Source: Pleomorphomonas carboxyditropha
GTDB lineage: Bacteria > Pseudomonadota > Alphaproteobacteria > Rhizobiales > Pleomorphomonadaceae
Direction: 5' to 3'
DNA: 64,000 bases
Assembly: GCF_002770725.1 (NCBI RefSeq)
Contig: NZ_NQVN01000001.1
Span: 744,001-808,000 of the forward strand
Numbering within the stretch: the stretch's first letter is position 1; each line of letters opens with the position of its first letter. Of this stretch, positions 48,213-57,389 are shown piece by piece. The notes under the pieces are model-generated. The model was not told the origin of the DNA, did no database searches, and saw only the letters and a list, made by a program, of their open reading frames with translations. The translations under genes were made by a program, and so were the position numbers.

Positions 48213-50302
48213 GAAATGGTTCCGAGCGCTTCCACCTCGACGCCACGGGCGATTTCGACGTGGCTCAGCACCGGCAGCGACGGGAACAGCCGCTCGACGA
48301 TGAGGCGCACGTAGGGACGCGCCTCGGGCGCGGTGACCACGGCGAAGCTGTGGCCCTGCGACAGGCGGCTGCGGACGGCCTCCGACACTTCGGTGCCGAA
48401 CTGCTCGACGAGGCGCGGATCGATGTCGAACTCGATGACGTCGCCCTTGCCGTCGCGCTTCAGCCCCTGATGGAAGGTGAGGTCCCAGCGGTTGCCGAGG
48501 CGCAGCACCTTGAGCGTGCCGCCGTCGGCCAGGTCGCCGCAGATCTGTTGGGCGATGCGCATGCGGACGTGCTCGGCGATCTGCTCGGCGCGGCGGACGT
48601 GCGGGGCGATTTCGGCGACCGCCTCGAGGATGAGGTGGAGGTTGCGGATCGACACGCGCTCGGCGAGCAAGAGCTTCAACACCGCCTGCAGGCCGGAGAA
48701 GGAGATCTGCGACGGGCAAATGTCGTCGACGAGGCGCCTGTACTCGGGATCGAGCCGGTCGATCAGGATGCGCATGTCCTTGTAGGAGAGGAGCTGCGGC
48801 AGGTTGTTGCGCAGCACTTCCGAGAGATGGGTGAGCATCACCGACATGCTGTCGATCGGCGAGAAGCCCTCGCGCGTCACCTCGTTCACGTAGTCCTGCG
48901 ACACCCACATCGCCTTCATGCCGAAGGCCGGCTCGCGCGTCTCGTCGCCGGGAACGTCCGGTCCCGAGGTGTCGCCGGTGATCACCATCACCTCGCCGAG
49001 CCTCAGCTCCTGGGCGGCGATGACGGTGCCGTGGATCTTGATGCGATATTCCTTCTGCGGCATGGCGAGGCTGTCGCCGAGCTTGATGTCGGGAACCACG
49101 AAGCCGTACTGCTGGGCGAACTTGCGGCGCATCTTGCCGACGCGGTGGGCCAGCTCGCCGTGGTTGTTCATCATGCGGGCGGCGATCTGCTTGCCGAGGC
49201 AAAGCTCGATCTCGTTGGTGCGGAGCTGTTCCTTGACCGAGTCCTTGGCTTCCGACTTGGTCGCCTGCTCGATGCGCGTCTTTTCGGCCGCCTCGGCGGC
49301 GGCGCGTTCGGCGCGGCGCTTGGGGATCGCCCGGGCGACGAAGCCCATCAGGGCGGCCGGAATGAGGAAGGGCAGGAGGGGCAGGCCGGGCACCAGCGAC
49401 AGGCCGGCCAGGAGACCGGCGGCCACCAGGAGGGCGCGGGGATAGCCGCCGAGCTGCCCCATCACGGCCTGCTCGGCCGAGCCGCGCGTGCCGCCCTTGG
49501 AGACCAGCAGGCCGGCGGCCAGCGAGACGATCAGCGCCGGGATCTGGGTGACCAGGCCGTCGCCGACGGCGAGCTTGACGAAGGCGTCGGCGGCCTCCGA
49601 CAGCGGCAGGCCGTGGCGGGTGGAGCCGATGACGATGCCGCCGAAGATGTTGACGGCGGTGATGATGATGCCGGCGATGGCGTCGCCGCGCACGAACTTG
49701 GAGGCGCCGTCCATCGAGCCGAAGAAGGTGCTTTCCTCCTCCAGCTCGCGTCGCCGCTGCTGCGCTTCCTTGTCGGTGATCAGGCCGGCCGACAGGTCGG
49801 CGTCGATGGCCATCTGCTTGCCGGGGATGGCGTCGAGGGTGAAGCGGGCGCCGACCTCGGCGATGCGGGTGGCGCCCTTGGTGATCACCACGAAGTTGAC
49901 GATGATCAGGATGGCGAAGATGACCAGGCCGATCACGAAGTCGCCGCTCATCACCAGGCGCGAGAAGCCCTGGATGATGTGGCCGGCGGCGCCGTCGCCG
50001 GCGTGACCGCCCGACAGGATCTGGCGCGTCGTCGCCACGTTGAGGGCGAGGCGCAGCAGCGTGGCGATCAGCAGGACGGTGGGGAAGGAGGAGAAGTCGA
50101 GCGGCCGCTGAATCCACAAAGAGACCATCAGGATCAGCACCGACAGGGCGATCGACAGGGCAAGGCCGGTGTCGATCAGGATCGGCGGGATCGGCAGGAA
50201 CAGCACGGCCAGGATGGCGACGATGCCGATGGCGAACCCGATGTCGCGCGAGCCGGAGGCGCTCTTGGCGCCGGTAGGAGCCGACAGGCTGACGTTCGAC
50301 AT
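48209..50302 (-). CDS. flhA: FlhA, flagellar export gate protein
   Basis: This is a 697-residue export gate protein. The N-terminal half holds eight predicted membrane segments and the FHIPEP-type signature region ([39 protein letters not shown]). The C-terminal half is the cytosolic nonameric ring domain. Length and motifs are standard. It follows fliQ by 33 nt and overlaps fliR. Confidence 0.96.
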   Translation of the reverse strand: MSNVSLSAPTGAKSASGSRDIGFAIGIVAILAVLFLPIPPILIDTGLALSIALSVLILMVSLWIQRPLDFSSFPTVLLIATLLRLALNVATTRQILSGGHAGDGAAGHIIQGFSRLVMSGDFVIGLVIFAILIIVNFVVITKGATRIAEVGARFTLDAIPGKQMAIDADLSAGLITDKEAQQRRRELEEESTFFGSMDGASKFVRGDAIAGIIITAVNIFGGIVIGSTRHGLPLSEAADAFVKLAVGDGLVTQIPALIVSLAAGLLVSKGGTRGSAEQAVMGQLGGYPRALLVAAGLLAGLSLVPGLPLLPFLIPAALMGFVARAIPKRRAERAAAEAAEKTRIEQATKSEAKDSVKEQLRTNEIELCLGKQIAARMMNNHGELAHRVGKMRRKFAQQYGFVVPDIKLGDSLAMPQKEYRIKIHGTVIAAQELRLGEVMVITGDTSGPDVPGDETREPAFGMKAMWVSQDYVNEVTREGFSPIDSMSVMLTHLSEVLRNNLPQLLSYKDMRILIDRLDPEYRRLVDDICPSQISFSGLQAVLKLLLAERVSIRNLHLILEAVAEIAPHVRRAEQIAEHVRMRIAQQICGDLADGGTLKVLRLGNRWDLTFHQGLKRDGKGDVIEFDIDPRLVEQFGTEVSEAVRSRLSQGHSFAVVTAPEARPYVRLIVERLFPSLPVLSHVEIARGVEVEALGTIS

Positions 50303-50335
50303 GCAATGCGCTCCTGAATGCGGTCGGCGAGCGTC

Positions 50336-50602
50336 CTAGAAACCGCTCTCGATGCGGCCGTAGACGATTTCCGTGAAGGCGTAGATCTGGGCACCGATGA
50401 ACGGACCGGTGGCCACGATGGTCAGCAGGATGGCGACGATCTTCGGAATGAAGGTCAGCGTGATCTCCTGTACCTGCGTCAGCGCCTGCAGGAGAGCGAT
50501 GACCACGCCCACCGTCATGGCCGCGAGAACGGCCGGTCCGGAGCCGATGATGATGGTCCAGATGGCATCGCGGACCAGGTCGAGGGCGTCGAACTCGTTC
50601 AT
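50336..50602 (-). CDS. fliQ: FliQ, flagellar export gate protein
   Basis: This 88-residue protein has two membrane hairpin segments (IWTIIIGSGPAVLAAMTVGVVIALLQALTQVQEITLTFIPKIVAILLTIVATGPFIGAQ) and the FliQ core QALTQVQEITLTFIPK. It is the small subunit of the FliPQR gate. It overlaps flgD by one base. Confidence 0.95.
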   Translation of the reverse strand: MNEFDALDLVRDAIWTIIIGSGPAVLAAMTVGVVIALLQALTQVQEITLTFIPKIVAILLTIVATGPFIGAQIYAFTEIVYGRIESGF

Positions 50603-51000
50603 CAGGTGATGATCACGCCGGGGCCGAGCACCACCGACTTGCCGGTGTCGAGATCGGCCAGCGCGCCGCCGTTGACGATGCGCACCGCCGTGACCTGGCC
50701 GGAGAGGCTGCCGTCCTCGGTGGTGAGCGTCCGGCCGATGATGCCGTCGGCCTGCGACAGGGCGAGCGACGACAGGAGGCCGTCGAGCTTGGTGTTGGTC
50801 TGCATCGACTGCTCGACCTGCGAGAAGGTGGCGAACTGGGCGATGTATTCCGTCGAGCTGGTCGGTGCCGTCGGATCCTGGTTCTTCATCTCGGCCATGA
50901 ACAGCTTCAGGAAGGCGTCGTAGTCGAGCGAACTGCCGGCGCTGGACGTCGACGACGACGACGAGGCCGAATACTGGCTGGTTGTGGTGTTGACCTGCAT
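50602..51000 (-). CDS. flgD: FlgD, hook-capping protein
   Basis: This short FlgD has 132 residues. A Ser-rich N terminus leads into DYDAFLKLFMAEMKNQDPTAPTSSTEYIAQFATFSQVEQSMQTNTKLDGLL, the conserved hook-cap domain. The Tudor and FnIII-like parts of enteric FlgD are largely missing, as is typical of rhizobial FlgD. It scaffolds hook polymerisation by FlgE. Confidence 0.94.
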   Translation of the reverse strand: MQVNTTTSQYSASSSSSTSSAGSSLDYDAFLKLFMAEMKNQDPTAPTSSTEYIAQFATFSQVEQSMQTNTKLDGLLSSLALSQADGIIGRTLTTEDGSLSGQVTAVRIVNGGALADLDTGKSVVLGPGVIIT

Positions 51001-51016
51001 GGCGTGTTCTCCTGGG

Positions 51017-51424
51017 TCAGGCGGCGATGAGACCGCCCAGCACGCCGGCCTCGACCGGAAACAGCGAGCGGATGGTCTTGAGGGCGTCGAACGGCCGCTC
51101 GGCGGCGAGCTGCGCCTCCACCGCCCGGAGACCGGAGCGGATGTCGGCGTTGATCAGCGTCCGGTCGAGCGAGGCGATCAGCCCGGCGGCGATCGAGCGG
51201 GCGCTGCGGTTGTCGGCGCCGTCGATCATGATCATCTGGACGGCGAAATAGAGCTGCCGCAGCGGCGTCGTCGTCTCTTCGGGCTGCATGACGTGGGCCT
51301 CGAGCAGGAAGCTCACGTCGTTCAGCAGCTCGATCGACACTTTGCGGTCGACGCGGATCACCGCGCCGTTGATGTAGAGGCGCTCATGAGCGCGAAGGCC
51401 GAGGTGCATCGAACGGCTGCTCAT
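51017..51424 (-). CDS. flbT: FlbT, post-transcriptional regulator of flagellin
   Basis: This 135-residue protein has the FlbT opening LGLRAHERLYINGAVIRVDRKVSIELLNDVSFLLEAHVMQPEETTTPLRQLYFAVQMIMI. In Caulobacter, FlbT binds the 5' leader of flagellin mRNA and promotes its decay until the hook is complete. In Brucella and rhizobia it supports flagellin production. It overlaps flaF by 4 nt. The long leader of the flagellin gene (140 nt after its box) is a possible target. Confidence 0.93.
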   Translation of the reverse strand: MSSRSMHLGLRAHERLYINGAVIRVDRKVSIELLNDVSFLLEAHVMQPEETTTPLRQLYFAVQMIMIDGADNRSARSIAAGLIASLDRTLINADIRSGLRAVEAQLAAERPFDALKTIRSLFPVEAGVLGGLIAA

Positions 51425-51768
51425 GCGAGACCCGCCCGGATGATGCCGTTGATCTCGATCAGCCCGTCGAAATTCTCGGACTCGTTGCGGCGGATCTGCT
51501 CGGCTTCCTTGATGATCCACAGGCCGATGGAGATCAGATCGGCGCGCAGCCGGTCCGGCAGGTCGTTGTCGGGGCTGGCGAGATCCTCGATCAGGTAGCT
51601 CCACAGACGGCGGAGATACAGGATGGCGTCAGTCGCCTCCCGCGACCGGCTGCCCTTGGCCTTTGCCCGTTGGAGCAGTTCTACGGCATGGTCCATGGCC
51701 TCGGCCTCGTGCTGGCGCGCGAGGTTGACGGCATCGCCGACGATGTCGGCGTAGGAAAACTGATGCAT
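51421..51768 (-). CDS. flaF: FlaF, flagellin biosynthesis regulator
   Basis: This 115-residue helical protein matches FlaF (FSYADIVGDAVNLARQHEAEAMDHAVELLQRAKAKGSRSREATDAILYLRRLWSYLIEDLASPDNDLPDRLRADLISIGLWIIKEAEQIR). In Caulobacter, FlaF works opposite FlbT to allow flagellin translation and secretion. It lies between flgL and flbT, the standard order. Confidence 0.93.
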   Translation of the reverse strand: MHQFSYADIVGDAVNLARQHEAEAMDHAVELLQRAKAKGSRSREATDAILYLRRLWSYLIEDLASPDNDLPDRLRADLISIGLWIIKEAEQIRRNESENFDGLIEINGIIRAGLA

Positions 51769-51820
51769 GAAACACCCTGCGGGTTGAGGTGAAACGAACT
51801 GCCCGGCGGACCGGGAGGGA

Positions 51821-52876
51821 TCAGAGATAGTTGAGCAGGCTGAGCTGCTGCATGCGGCTGGTCAGCGCGAACGCCATGTCGAGCTGGGTCTCCAGCGCCG
51901 AAATGCGCGTCTGGGCTTCGATCGGGTCGACCTGCTCGAAGTCGTTGATGTTGCGGTTGAGGATATCCATCTGCGCTTCGATGCGGCTGTTGGCGTTGCT
52001 GAGCCGCTCCTGCGCGGTGCCGAGGCGGGCCTTGACGACGGTGACGTCGACCGTGGCGTTGCCGACGATCTGGGTCGTCTTGTCGATGAGGGTCTGGTAA
52101 GCCTTCTCCGACAGGCCGGCGTCGGCGAGCTCGCTGACCATCGTGTAGGCCATGGCCAGCTTGCGGAAGGCCGCCTCGTTGGCGTTGGTCGAGGTCTCGA
52201 TCAGCTCGGAGGTGGAGATCCGGCTCTTGACGTTCTGGCTGGACGCCGACGACCAGCCGGTGGTCGGGTCCGACCAGCTCGCCGCGTCGAACATGTTGGT
52301 CATGTTGACGTCGATGAAAGTCTCGAGATCGGCGGCCGACAGATCGGCGGGGCTGGCGGCGCCGACGCTGGTGCAGAAATTGGCGAGTTCGGTGTCGAAG
52401 GCGGTCTTGGTGGCCGAGGCCGGCGTCGAATAGTAGTCGGTGACCGGCCGGACGTCGGTGTTGATGCCGGCGAACAGGTACTCGCCGTTGATCGACGTAT
52501 TGAGCGAGGCGATCAGCGACTGAAGGTTGTTCTTGGCATCGTCGGCGATCACTTCGGCGCCGACGTTGCCGGAGCGGACGGCGATCAGCGAGGCCGCGAA
52601 GTCCTGGGCGTTCTTCAGCACGCCGTCGAGCGCCGCCTGGCTGGTGTCGAGACGCGAGGCGACGAGGCCGTTGGTGTCGCGGATGGCGTCGAGACGCTGG
52701 TAGTCCTGGCGCAGCGAGATGGTGCGCCCGGTCTTGTTGCCGAGCTCGAGACCGACGTCGGCCCAGCGGCCGGAGCTCAGTTCCTTGGTATTCTTGGCGA
52801 GCTCGGTCTGCATCTTGAGGATGGAAAGGCGGGACGCGGTGGACGCCGCCTGGGTCGAGATATAGGTGGTCTTCAT
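51821..52876 (-). CDS. flgL: FlgL, hook-filament junction protein
   Basis: This is a 351-residue flagellin-like junction protein. The N-terminal domain is YISTQAASTASRLSILKMQTELAKNTKELSSGRWADVGLELGNKTGRTISLRQDY. The C-terminal domain contains VDPIEAQTRISALETQLDMAFALTSRMQQLSLLNYL. The rhizobial FlgL class has this shorter, flagellin-like form. It follows flgK by 14 nt. Confidence 0.9.
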   Translation of the reverse strand: MKTTYISTQAASTASRLSILKMQTELAKNTKELSSGRWADVGLELGNKTGRTISLRQDYQRLDAIRDTNGLVASRLDTSQAALDGVLKNAQDFAASLIAVRSGNVGAEVIADDAKNNLQSLIASLNTSINGEYLFAGINTDVRPVTDYYSTPASATKTAFDTELANFCTSVGAASPADLSAADLETFIDVNMTNMFDAASWSDPTTGWSSASSQNVKSRISTSELIETSTNANEAAFRKLAMAYTMVSELADAGLSEKAYQTLIDKTTQIVGNATVDVTVVKARLGTAQERLSNANSRIEAQMDILNRNINDFEQVDPIEAQTRISALETQLDMAFALTSRMQQLSLLNYL

Positions 52877-52890
52877 GTCTCACTCCTCTC

Positions 52891-54336
52891 TCAGACGGCG
52901 TTGAGCAGATCCTGAAGCATTTCGTCGACCGCCGAGATGAGCTTGGCGGAAGCCGCGTAAGTGCGCTCGATCTCGAGCTGCTTGGACAGCTCGTCGTCGA
53001 GGTTGACGCCGGTGTTGTTGGACAGCGCCTCCGAGGCGCGCTGCAGCATGGTCGACTGATAGGTCGCCGAGGTATCGACCTGCTGCCGGTTGAATTCCAG
53101 CCAGCTTGCCGAGGACGTGGCGTAGTCGGCGAGCGTGTTGGTGGGGTCGGCGCCCGAGGCCGCGTCGAAGACCCGCGCCTCGCCCAGTTCCGTCACCAGC
53201 GCGTTCAGCCGCTCGGCGAAGCCGGCCTCGTCGGTGGTGTTGTAGTCGTAGGTGATGCCGTCGCGGATCAGATCGAGGTTGCCGCCGGCCGTCGGATCGA
53301 TGGCCGGGTTGACGGCGATGAGGCCGGCAAGGCCGGTCTCGATCGTCGCGGTGGCGGGTATGGTGCCGGTCGGCCAGGTGAACAGGCCCGGCACGTCCGG
53401 TCCGGTGCCCGACGGATCGCTTTCGGCGAAGGCTTCGATCAGGCCGCGGGCGATTTCGTCGAGCTGGCTCTGGTAGGTGACGCCCGCCTCGTCGCGCAGC
53501 GTGGCGAGACCGGCGAGGCGGCCGGAGGTGCTGGCCATCGACGATGTGCCGCCGACCACGGCGACGCCGTCGACATAGACGGCGTTGCCGACGGTGGCGG
53601 CGTTGAAGATGTTGGTCGCCTGAAAGCTGACCTCGCGCGGATGGGTCTCGAACAGCGCCACGCCGCCGTCCGTGTAGATGGCGACGTCGTTGTTGTCGCG
53701 CGACACCACCGAAATGCCGATCTCCTCGGAGAGCTGCGAGATCAGGTTGTCGCGGCTGTCCAGGCTGTCGGTGACGTCGGCGCCGGTCACCGTGCCGTGG
53801 ACGATGGTGGTGTTGAGGGTGTCGATCTTGACGAGCAGGTCGTTGATGCGCTGCACCGATGTGGCCATGTCGGCGTCGGCGAGCGCGCGGGTGGCCTGCA
53901 CCGTCGTCGTCGCCTCGTTCAGCGTGGTCGCCAGGGCGGTGGCCGAACTCTGTACCGCCTGGGCGAGGATGGTGTTGCTCGGGTTGGCGGCATACTGCTG
54001 CAGCTTGTTGTTGAGGTCGCCCAGCTTGGCGGCCGGGCTCTGGTTGAGCTCGGGATCGTCGATCGTCTGGGCCATCTTGGTCAGGCCGTCGAGCAGCGCG
54101 TCCTGCTTGGCCGAGGCCGAGGTGGCCTTCAGCATGGTCTTGTAGAGGGCGGTGTTGGTGGCGCGCTCTATCGACACCACCTGGACGGTGCCGCCGATAC
54201 CGGTGATCACCGTCGCCGATTTGCGGGAGTAGGACGACTCCGCGCCGCCGGCGATGTTGCGCGACGTCGTCGCCGTCTGCACGCCGGAGGTCTGCAGCGA
54301 GGACTTGGCGACGTTGAGGGCCATCGAGAGGGACAT
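52891..54336 (-). CDS. flgK: FlgK, hook-filament junction protein
   Basis: This 481-residue junction protein begins MSLSMALNVAKSSLQTSGVQTATTSRNIAGGAESSYSRKSATVITG. The C-terminal helix is VNLDDELSKQLEIERTYAASAKLISAVDEMLQDLLNAV, with the terminal motif shared by rod and hook proteins. The ATG at 54336 opens the conserved domain; the longer open frame reads into flgE. It lies 26 nt after flgE. Confidence 0.93.
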   Translation of the reverse strand: MSLSMALNVAKSSLQTSGVQTATTSRNIAGGAESSYSRKSATVITGIGGTVQVVSIERATNTALYKTMLKATSASAKQDALLDGLTKMAQTIDDPELNQSPAAKLGDLNNKLQQYAANPSNTILAQAVQSSATALATTLNEATTTVQATRALADADMATSVQRINDLLVKIDTLNTTIVHGTVTGADVTDSLDSRDNLISQLSEEIGISVVSRDNNDVAIYTDGGVALFETHPREVSFQATNIFNAATVGNAVYVDGVAVVGGTSSMASTSGRLAGLATLRDEAGVTYQSQLDEIARGLIEAFAESDPSGTGPDVPGLFTWPTGTIPATATIETGLAGLIAVNPAIDPTAGGNLDLIRDGITYDYNTTDEAGFAERLNALVTELGEARVFDAASGADPTNTLADYATSSASWLEFNRQQVDTSATYQSTMLQRASEALSNNTGVNLDDELSKQLEIERTYAASAKLISAVDEMLQDLLNAV

Positions 54337-54362
54337 CGGAGCAATCCGTTTGAGGTTGGAGG

Positions 54363-55646
54363 TCAGCGCTTCAGGTTGACGAGCACGTCGAGCAGGTCGG
54401 AGCCGGTCTGAAACACCTTGGAATTGGCCGTGTAGCCGCGCTGCGCCTCGATCATGGCGGTGAGTTCGGTCGCCATGTCGGCGTTGGACTGTTCCAGCGA
54501 TCCCGAACTGATGACGCCGAAGCTCGACGAACCGGCGAAGCCGAGGCTGGGATCGCCCGAATCCATCGAGATGGAGTAGGCGTTGCCGGCGACCGGCGTC
54601 AGGTTGTCGGGGCTCGGCACGTTGGCGAGCGGGATCTGGAAGGTGGCCTTGCGGGTGCCGTCGCCGAAGATGGCGTAGACGATGCCCTCGTTGCTGATCT
54701 CGATGCTGTCGACCGACTGGGCGGCGTTGCCGTCGGTGTCGCCGGTCGGCGTGAACTCGGTGGTGCCGAGCTGGGTCATGCCCGACAAATCGAGCGTCAT
54801 CGTCTGCGTCGAGCCGTCGTTCGGCACCGAGAAGGAGGCGATCATCGGCCCGGTCAGCTTGCCGTTGGTCGGATCGAAATTGAGGGTGCCGGTACTGAGG
54901 ACCGGGCCGACGGCCGGCGTTCCGGTTGCCGCGTAGGGGAAGCCGCCGCCGGTGGAGCCGGCGCGGTCGAACACCGCGTATTCCCACTCATTGGAGCCGG
55001 TCTTGGTGAAGTAGACGTCGAGCATCACCTGGTTGCCGAGGTTGTCGTAGGCCGTCAGCGAGGTCTTGTTGGTGTATTCCGCGCCGGCGGCATTGGCGCT
55101 GGGGGCGTCGGCGGCGGCGATGACGTCGGCATTGGAATTGAGCGTCGCGGTGATGTAGCCGCTGGTGGTCGGCGACGCCGTCATGCCCAGGGCGTTGACG
55201 TTGACCGGCACGAGGCCGGTCAGGCTGTTGGCGGAGGGGGAGGGCGTGCCGGCGGAAAGGTCGTAGCCGAGCAGCGTGAAGCCGCCGGCATTTTTCAGCG
55301 TGCCGTCCGGCTGCTCGACGAACGAGCCGGCGCGCGTGAGATAGGGCGTGCCGCCGGCGTCCTGTACCACGAAGAAGCCGGAACCGGTGATGGCGAGGTC
55401 GAGGCCGCTGGTGGTGGAAAGATAGGAGCCGGCCTCGCCGATGGCATAGCGGGTCTGGGTGGTGACGCCGGCCGGCTGATAGGAGCCGGAGCGGCTGTTG
55501 CCGATGACCATCGACGAGAATTCGGTCGAGGCGCGCTTGTAGCCGACGGTATTGGCGTTGGCGATGTTGTCGGCGGTGGTGGCCAATCGGCTACCTTGGG
55601 CGTTCATTCCAGAAACGCCGCTGCGCAAGACGCCATAAAGACTCAT
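54363..55646 (-). CDS. flgE: FlgE, flagellar hook protein
   Basis: This 427-residue hook protein opens with GVLRSGVSGMNAQGSRLATTADNIANANTVGYKRASTEFSSMV. It has the motif GSGFFVVQDAGGTPYLTRAGSFVEQPDGTLKNAGGFTLLGYDL and the C-terminal NADMATELTAMIEAQRGYTANSKVFQTGSDLLDVLVNLKR. AGGAGATC precedes the ATG. It heads the ten-gene operon that runs to the fliJ-like gene. A flagellar box ends 48 bp upstream. Confidence 0.95.
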   Translation of the reverse strand: MSLYGVLRSGVSGMNAQGSRLATTADNIANANTVGYKRASTEFSSMVIGNSRSGSYQPAGVTTQTRYAIGEAGSYLSTTSGLDLAITGSGFFVVQDAGGTPYLTRAGSFVEQPDGTLKNAGGFTLLGYDLSAGTPSPSANSLTGLVPVNVNALGMTASPTTSGYITATLNSNADVIAAADAPSANAAGAEYTNKTSLTAYDNLGNQVMLDVYFTKTGSNEWEYAVFDRAGSTGGGFPYAATGTPAVGPVLSTGTLNFDPTNGKLTGPMIASFSVPNDGSTQTMTLDLSGMTQLGTTEFTPTGDTDGNAAQSVDSIEISNEGIVYAIFGDGTRKATFQIPLANVPSPDNLTPVAGNAYSISMDSGDPSLGFAGSSSFGVISSGSLEQSNADMATELTAMIEAQRGYTANSKVFQTGSDLLDVLVNLKR

Positions 55647-55694
55647 CGCTGATCTCCTGAAGCACTGTCATTGCTTGCAGGAAACACCGCCACC

Positions 55695-55709
55695 CTTGCG
55701 CGAAGCTTG
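55695..55709 (-). promoter_or_regulatory. Flagellar box ahead of flgE
   Basis: In the direction of transcription it reads CAAGCTTCGCGCAAG, 13 of 15 to the consensus, with perfect CAAG half-sites at an 11-bp period. It ends 48 bp before the flgE ATG. Confidence 0.65.
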
Positions 55710-56094
55710 TCGTTCGAAAGCTAAAATTGAAAGTAAAACTCTATCAAAACTGAGGCTATTTCAGCTTCTTCTGCCATCATAGATGGCGTTAAAACGGTAC
55801 TCATGATCTCTGCTGTCCCTGGCAAAAATATCAGGGAGCTTGAGGGGGCATTTACGGCATGAAGGCCAAATGGCGTTCCGTCGATCCGTTTGACGGGCGG
55901 GAGCCTGAAATGTGTACCGGATTGGAACGGCCGCCGGCATCTCCAAGCGTTCGGCCTAAATGCAACCTTTGATATGTGTCGTCGGATGGACCGGTTCGGC
56001 TCGAAAGCTGGGTGGAGAGCCTCGGCGAAGGTTCAGGCCTGCCGTTTCCTCGGAACGGCAAAATCGACTTCTGCCGCAAAAATTTTGCCCGGCC
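55710..56094. other. Gene-free gap between flgE and the ECF41 locus
   Basis: No gene is convincing in these 385 bases. The first part is AT-rich (about 55715-55790) and lies upstream of flgE. Small frames on both strands lack ribosome-binding sites and homology. Confidence 0.35.
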
Positions 56095-56121
56095 TGTCAC
56101 ATTGCCGGCGGTCCGCTTGTC
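56095..56121 (+). promoter_or_regulatory. Predicted ECF41 promoter
   Basis: TGTCACA at 56095-56101 and TGTC at 56118-56121 are separated by 16 bp. This fits the published ECF41 promoter pattern TGTCACA-N16-CGTC with one mismatch in the -10. It lies 33 bp before the monooxygenase ATG, so the sigma factor probably drives its own operon. Confidence 0.75.
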
Positions 56122-56154
56122 ATGAGGGGTGCAATCCCGCACCAGGAGACGACC

Positions 56155-56496
56155 ATGGCTCACCGAACAATCGCCACCATCGCAGCCGAGGAACAGCGCC
56201 TGACGCTGATCAATCTTTACGAGGTGGCGCCGGAGAAGCAGGCGGATCTCGCCCGTCTTCTTTCCGAGATCACGGAAACGACCATCCGGCACGAGCCAGG
56301 GTTCGTGTCCGTCAGCGTCCACAGCAGCCTCGACGGCACGAAGGTGGTAAATTACGCTCAATGGGCGTCGAAGGCGCACTTCGAGGCTTTCATGAAAAAG
56401 CCGGAGACCGGAGAGCAGCTGAAGCGATTTGCGGCGCTGGCGAAGTCCGTGTCGCCCGCGCTCTACAAGGTGAATTCCGTTCATTCCGCAAGGTGA
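56155..56496 (+). CDS. ABM-family (antibiotic biosynthesis monooxygenase fold) protein
   Basis: This 113-residue protein has a single ABM dimeric alpha-beta barrel domain (LTLINLYEVAPEKQADLARLLSEITETTIRHEPGFVSVSVHSSLDGTKVVNYAQWASKAHFEAFMK). Such proteins include small cofactor-free monooxygenases and haem-degrading enzymes; the substrate is unknown. GGAG lies 7 nt before the ATG. It is the first gene after the ECF41-type promoter and is followed 17 nt later by the sigma factor gene. It thus holds the place that a COE-type partner (carboxymuconolactone decarboxylase, oxidoreductase or epimerase) has in other ECF41 operons. Confidence 0.85.
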   Translation: MAHRTIATIAAEEQRLTLINLYEVAPEKQADLARLLSEITETTIRHEPGFVSVSVHSSLDGTKVVNYAQWASKAHFEAFMKKPETGEQLKRFAALAKSVSPALYKVNSVHSAR

Positions 56497-56513
56497 CGGA
56501 GGAGGCCGGCCCC

Positions 56514-57389
56514 GTGGCAACCGAAACTTCCGCCGAGCGGGTCCTGTCGGACCTGCGCCCGGGCCTGATCCGGATCGCCTACCGCATGCTGGGGTCGGTG
56601 GCGGAGGCGGAGGATACGGTTCAGGAGGCATCGATCCGCTGGCTCGCCACCGACCACCAGGCGGTGCGCGAACCGGCGGCGTTCCTGCGCCGGATCGTTA
56701 CCAGGCTCTGCCTCAACGAGCTGAAATCCGCCCGGCGCCGGCGCGAAACCTACGTCGGCCCGTGGTTGCCGGAACCGATCTTCGATCCGGAGGATCGGGA
56801 GACGCCCGACGACATCACGCTGCCGCTGATGATCGTGCTGGAGCGCTTGTCGCCCCTGGAAAGGGCGGCGTTTCTGCTGCACGACATTTTCGGCATGAGC
56901 TTCGAGGAGGTGGCGGAGGCCATCGGCCGCGAGGCAGCGGCTTGCCGAAAGCTTGCCAGCCGGGCGCGCGCCCATGTCCGCGAGGCGCGTCCGCGCTTCA
57001 CCATCGCCAGGGATCGCGGGCGCGAGCTGGCAGAGGCGTTCTTCGCCGCCTCGCGGAGCGGCGACATGGGCGCCCTGCGGGCGCTGCTCGCCGAAGATGT
57101 CGTGGCGGTGGCCGATGGCGGCGGCAAGGTTTCCTCCTCGCCGGCGCCGCTCGTCGGCCTCGAAGCCGTCCTCGCCCGGCACGCCGACATGGCGCGTGAT
57201 TTCGTTGGGGAGCCGTCGCAGCTCATCCGCTACGCCGTCATCGACGGCTTGCCGGGCTTCGTCACCATCGAGGCGGGCGGCATCGTGCAGACCACTGCGC
57301 TCCATATCGAGGACCGGTTGATCGTCGCCATCTACGTGACGCGCAATCCCGACAAGCTGCGGCACCTGCCCGAAGCGCACCTTCACTAA
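56514..57389 (+). CDS. ECF41 family RNA polymerase sigma factor with SnoaL-like extension
   Basis: This is a 291-residue sigma factor. Region 2 covers about residues 11-77 (RIAYRMLGSVAEAEDTVQEASIRWL) and region 4 about 104-155 (LSPLERAAFLLHDIFGMSFEEVAEAIG). A C-terminal SnoaL-like domain fills residues 168-291. The three ECF41 hallmarks are visible: WLPEP (84-88), DGGGK (201-205) and NPDKL (278-282). In this family the extension regulates activity in place of an anti-sigma factor. The GTG at 56514 has GGAGGAGG upstream; a GTG at 56493 is the alternative. Confidence 0.93.
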   Translation: MATETSAERVLSDLRPGLIRIAYRMLGSVAEAEDTVQEASIRWLATDHQAVREPAAFLRRIVTRLCLNELKSARRRRETYVGPWLPEPIFDPEDRETPDDITLPLMIVLERLSPLERAAFLLHDIFGMSFEEVAEAIGREAAACRKLASRARAHVREARPRFTIARDRGRELAEAFFAASRSGDMGALRALLAEDVVAVADGGGKVSSSPAPLVGLEAVLARHADMARDFVGEPSQLIRYAVIDGLPGFVTIEAGGIVQTTALHIEDRLIVAIYVTRNPDKLRHLPEAHLH

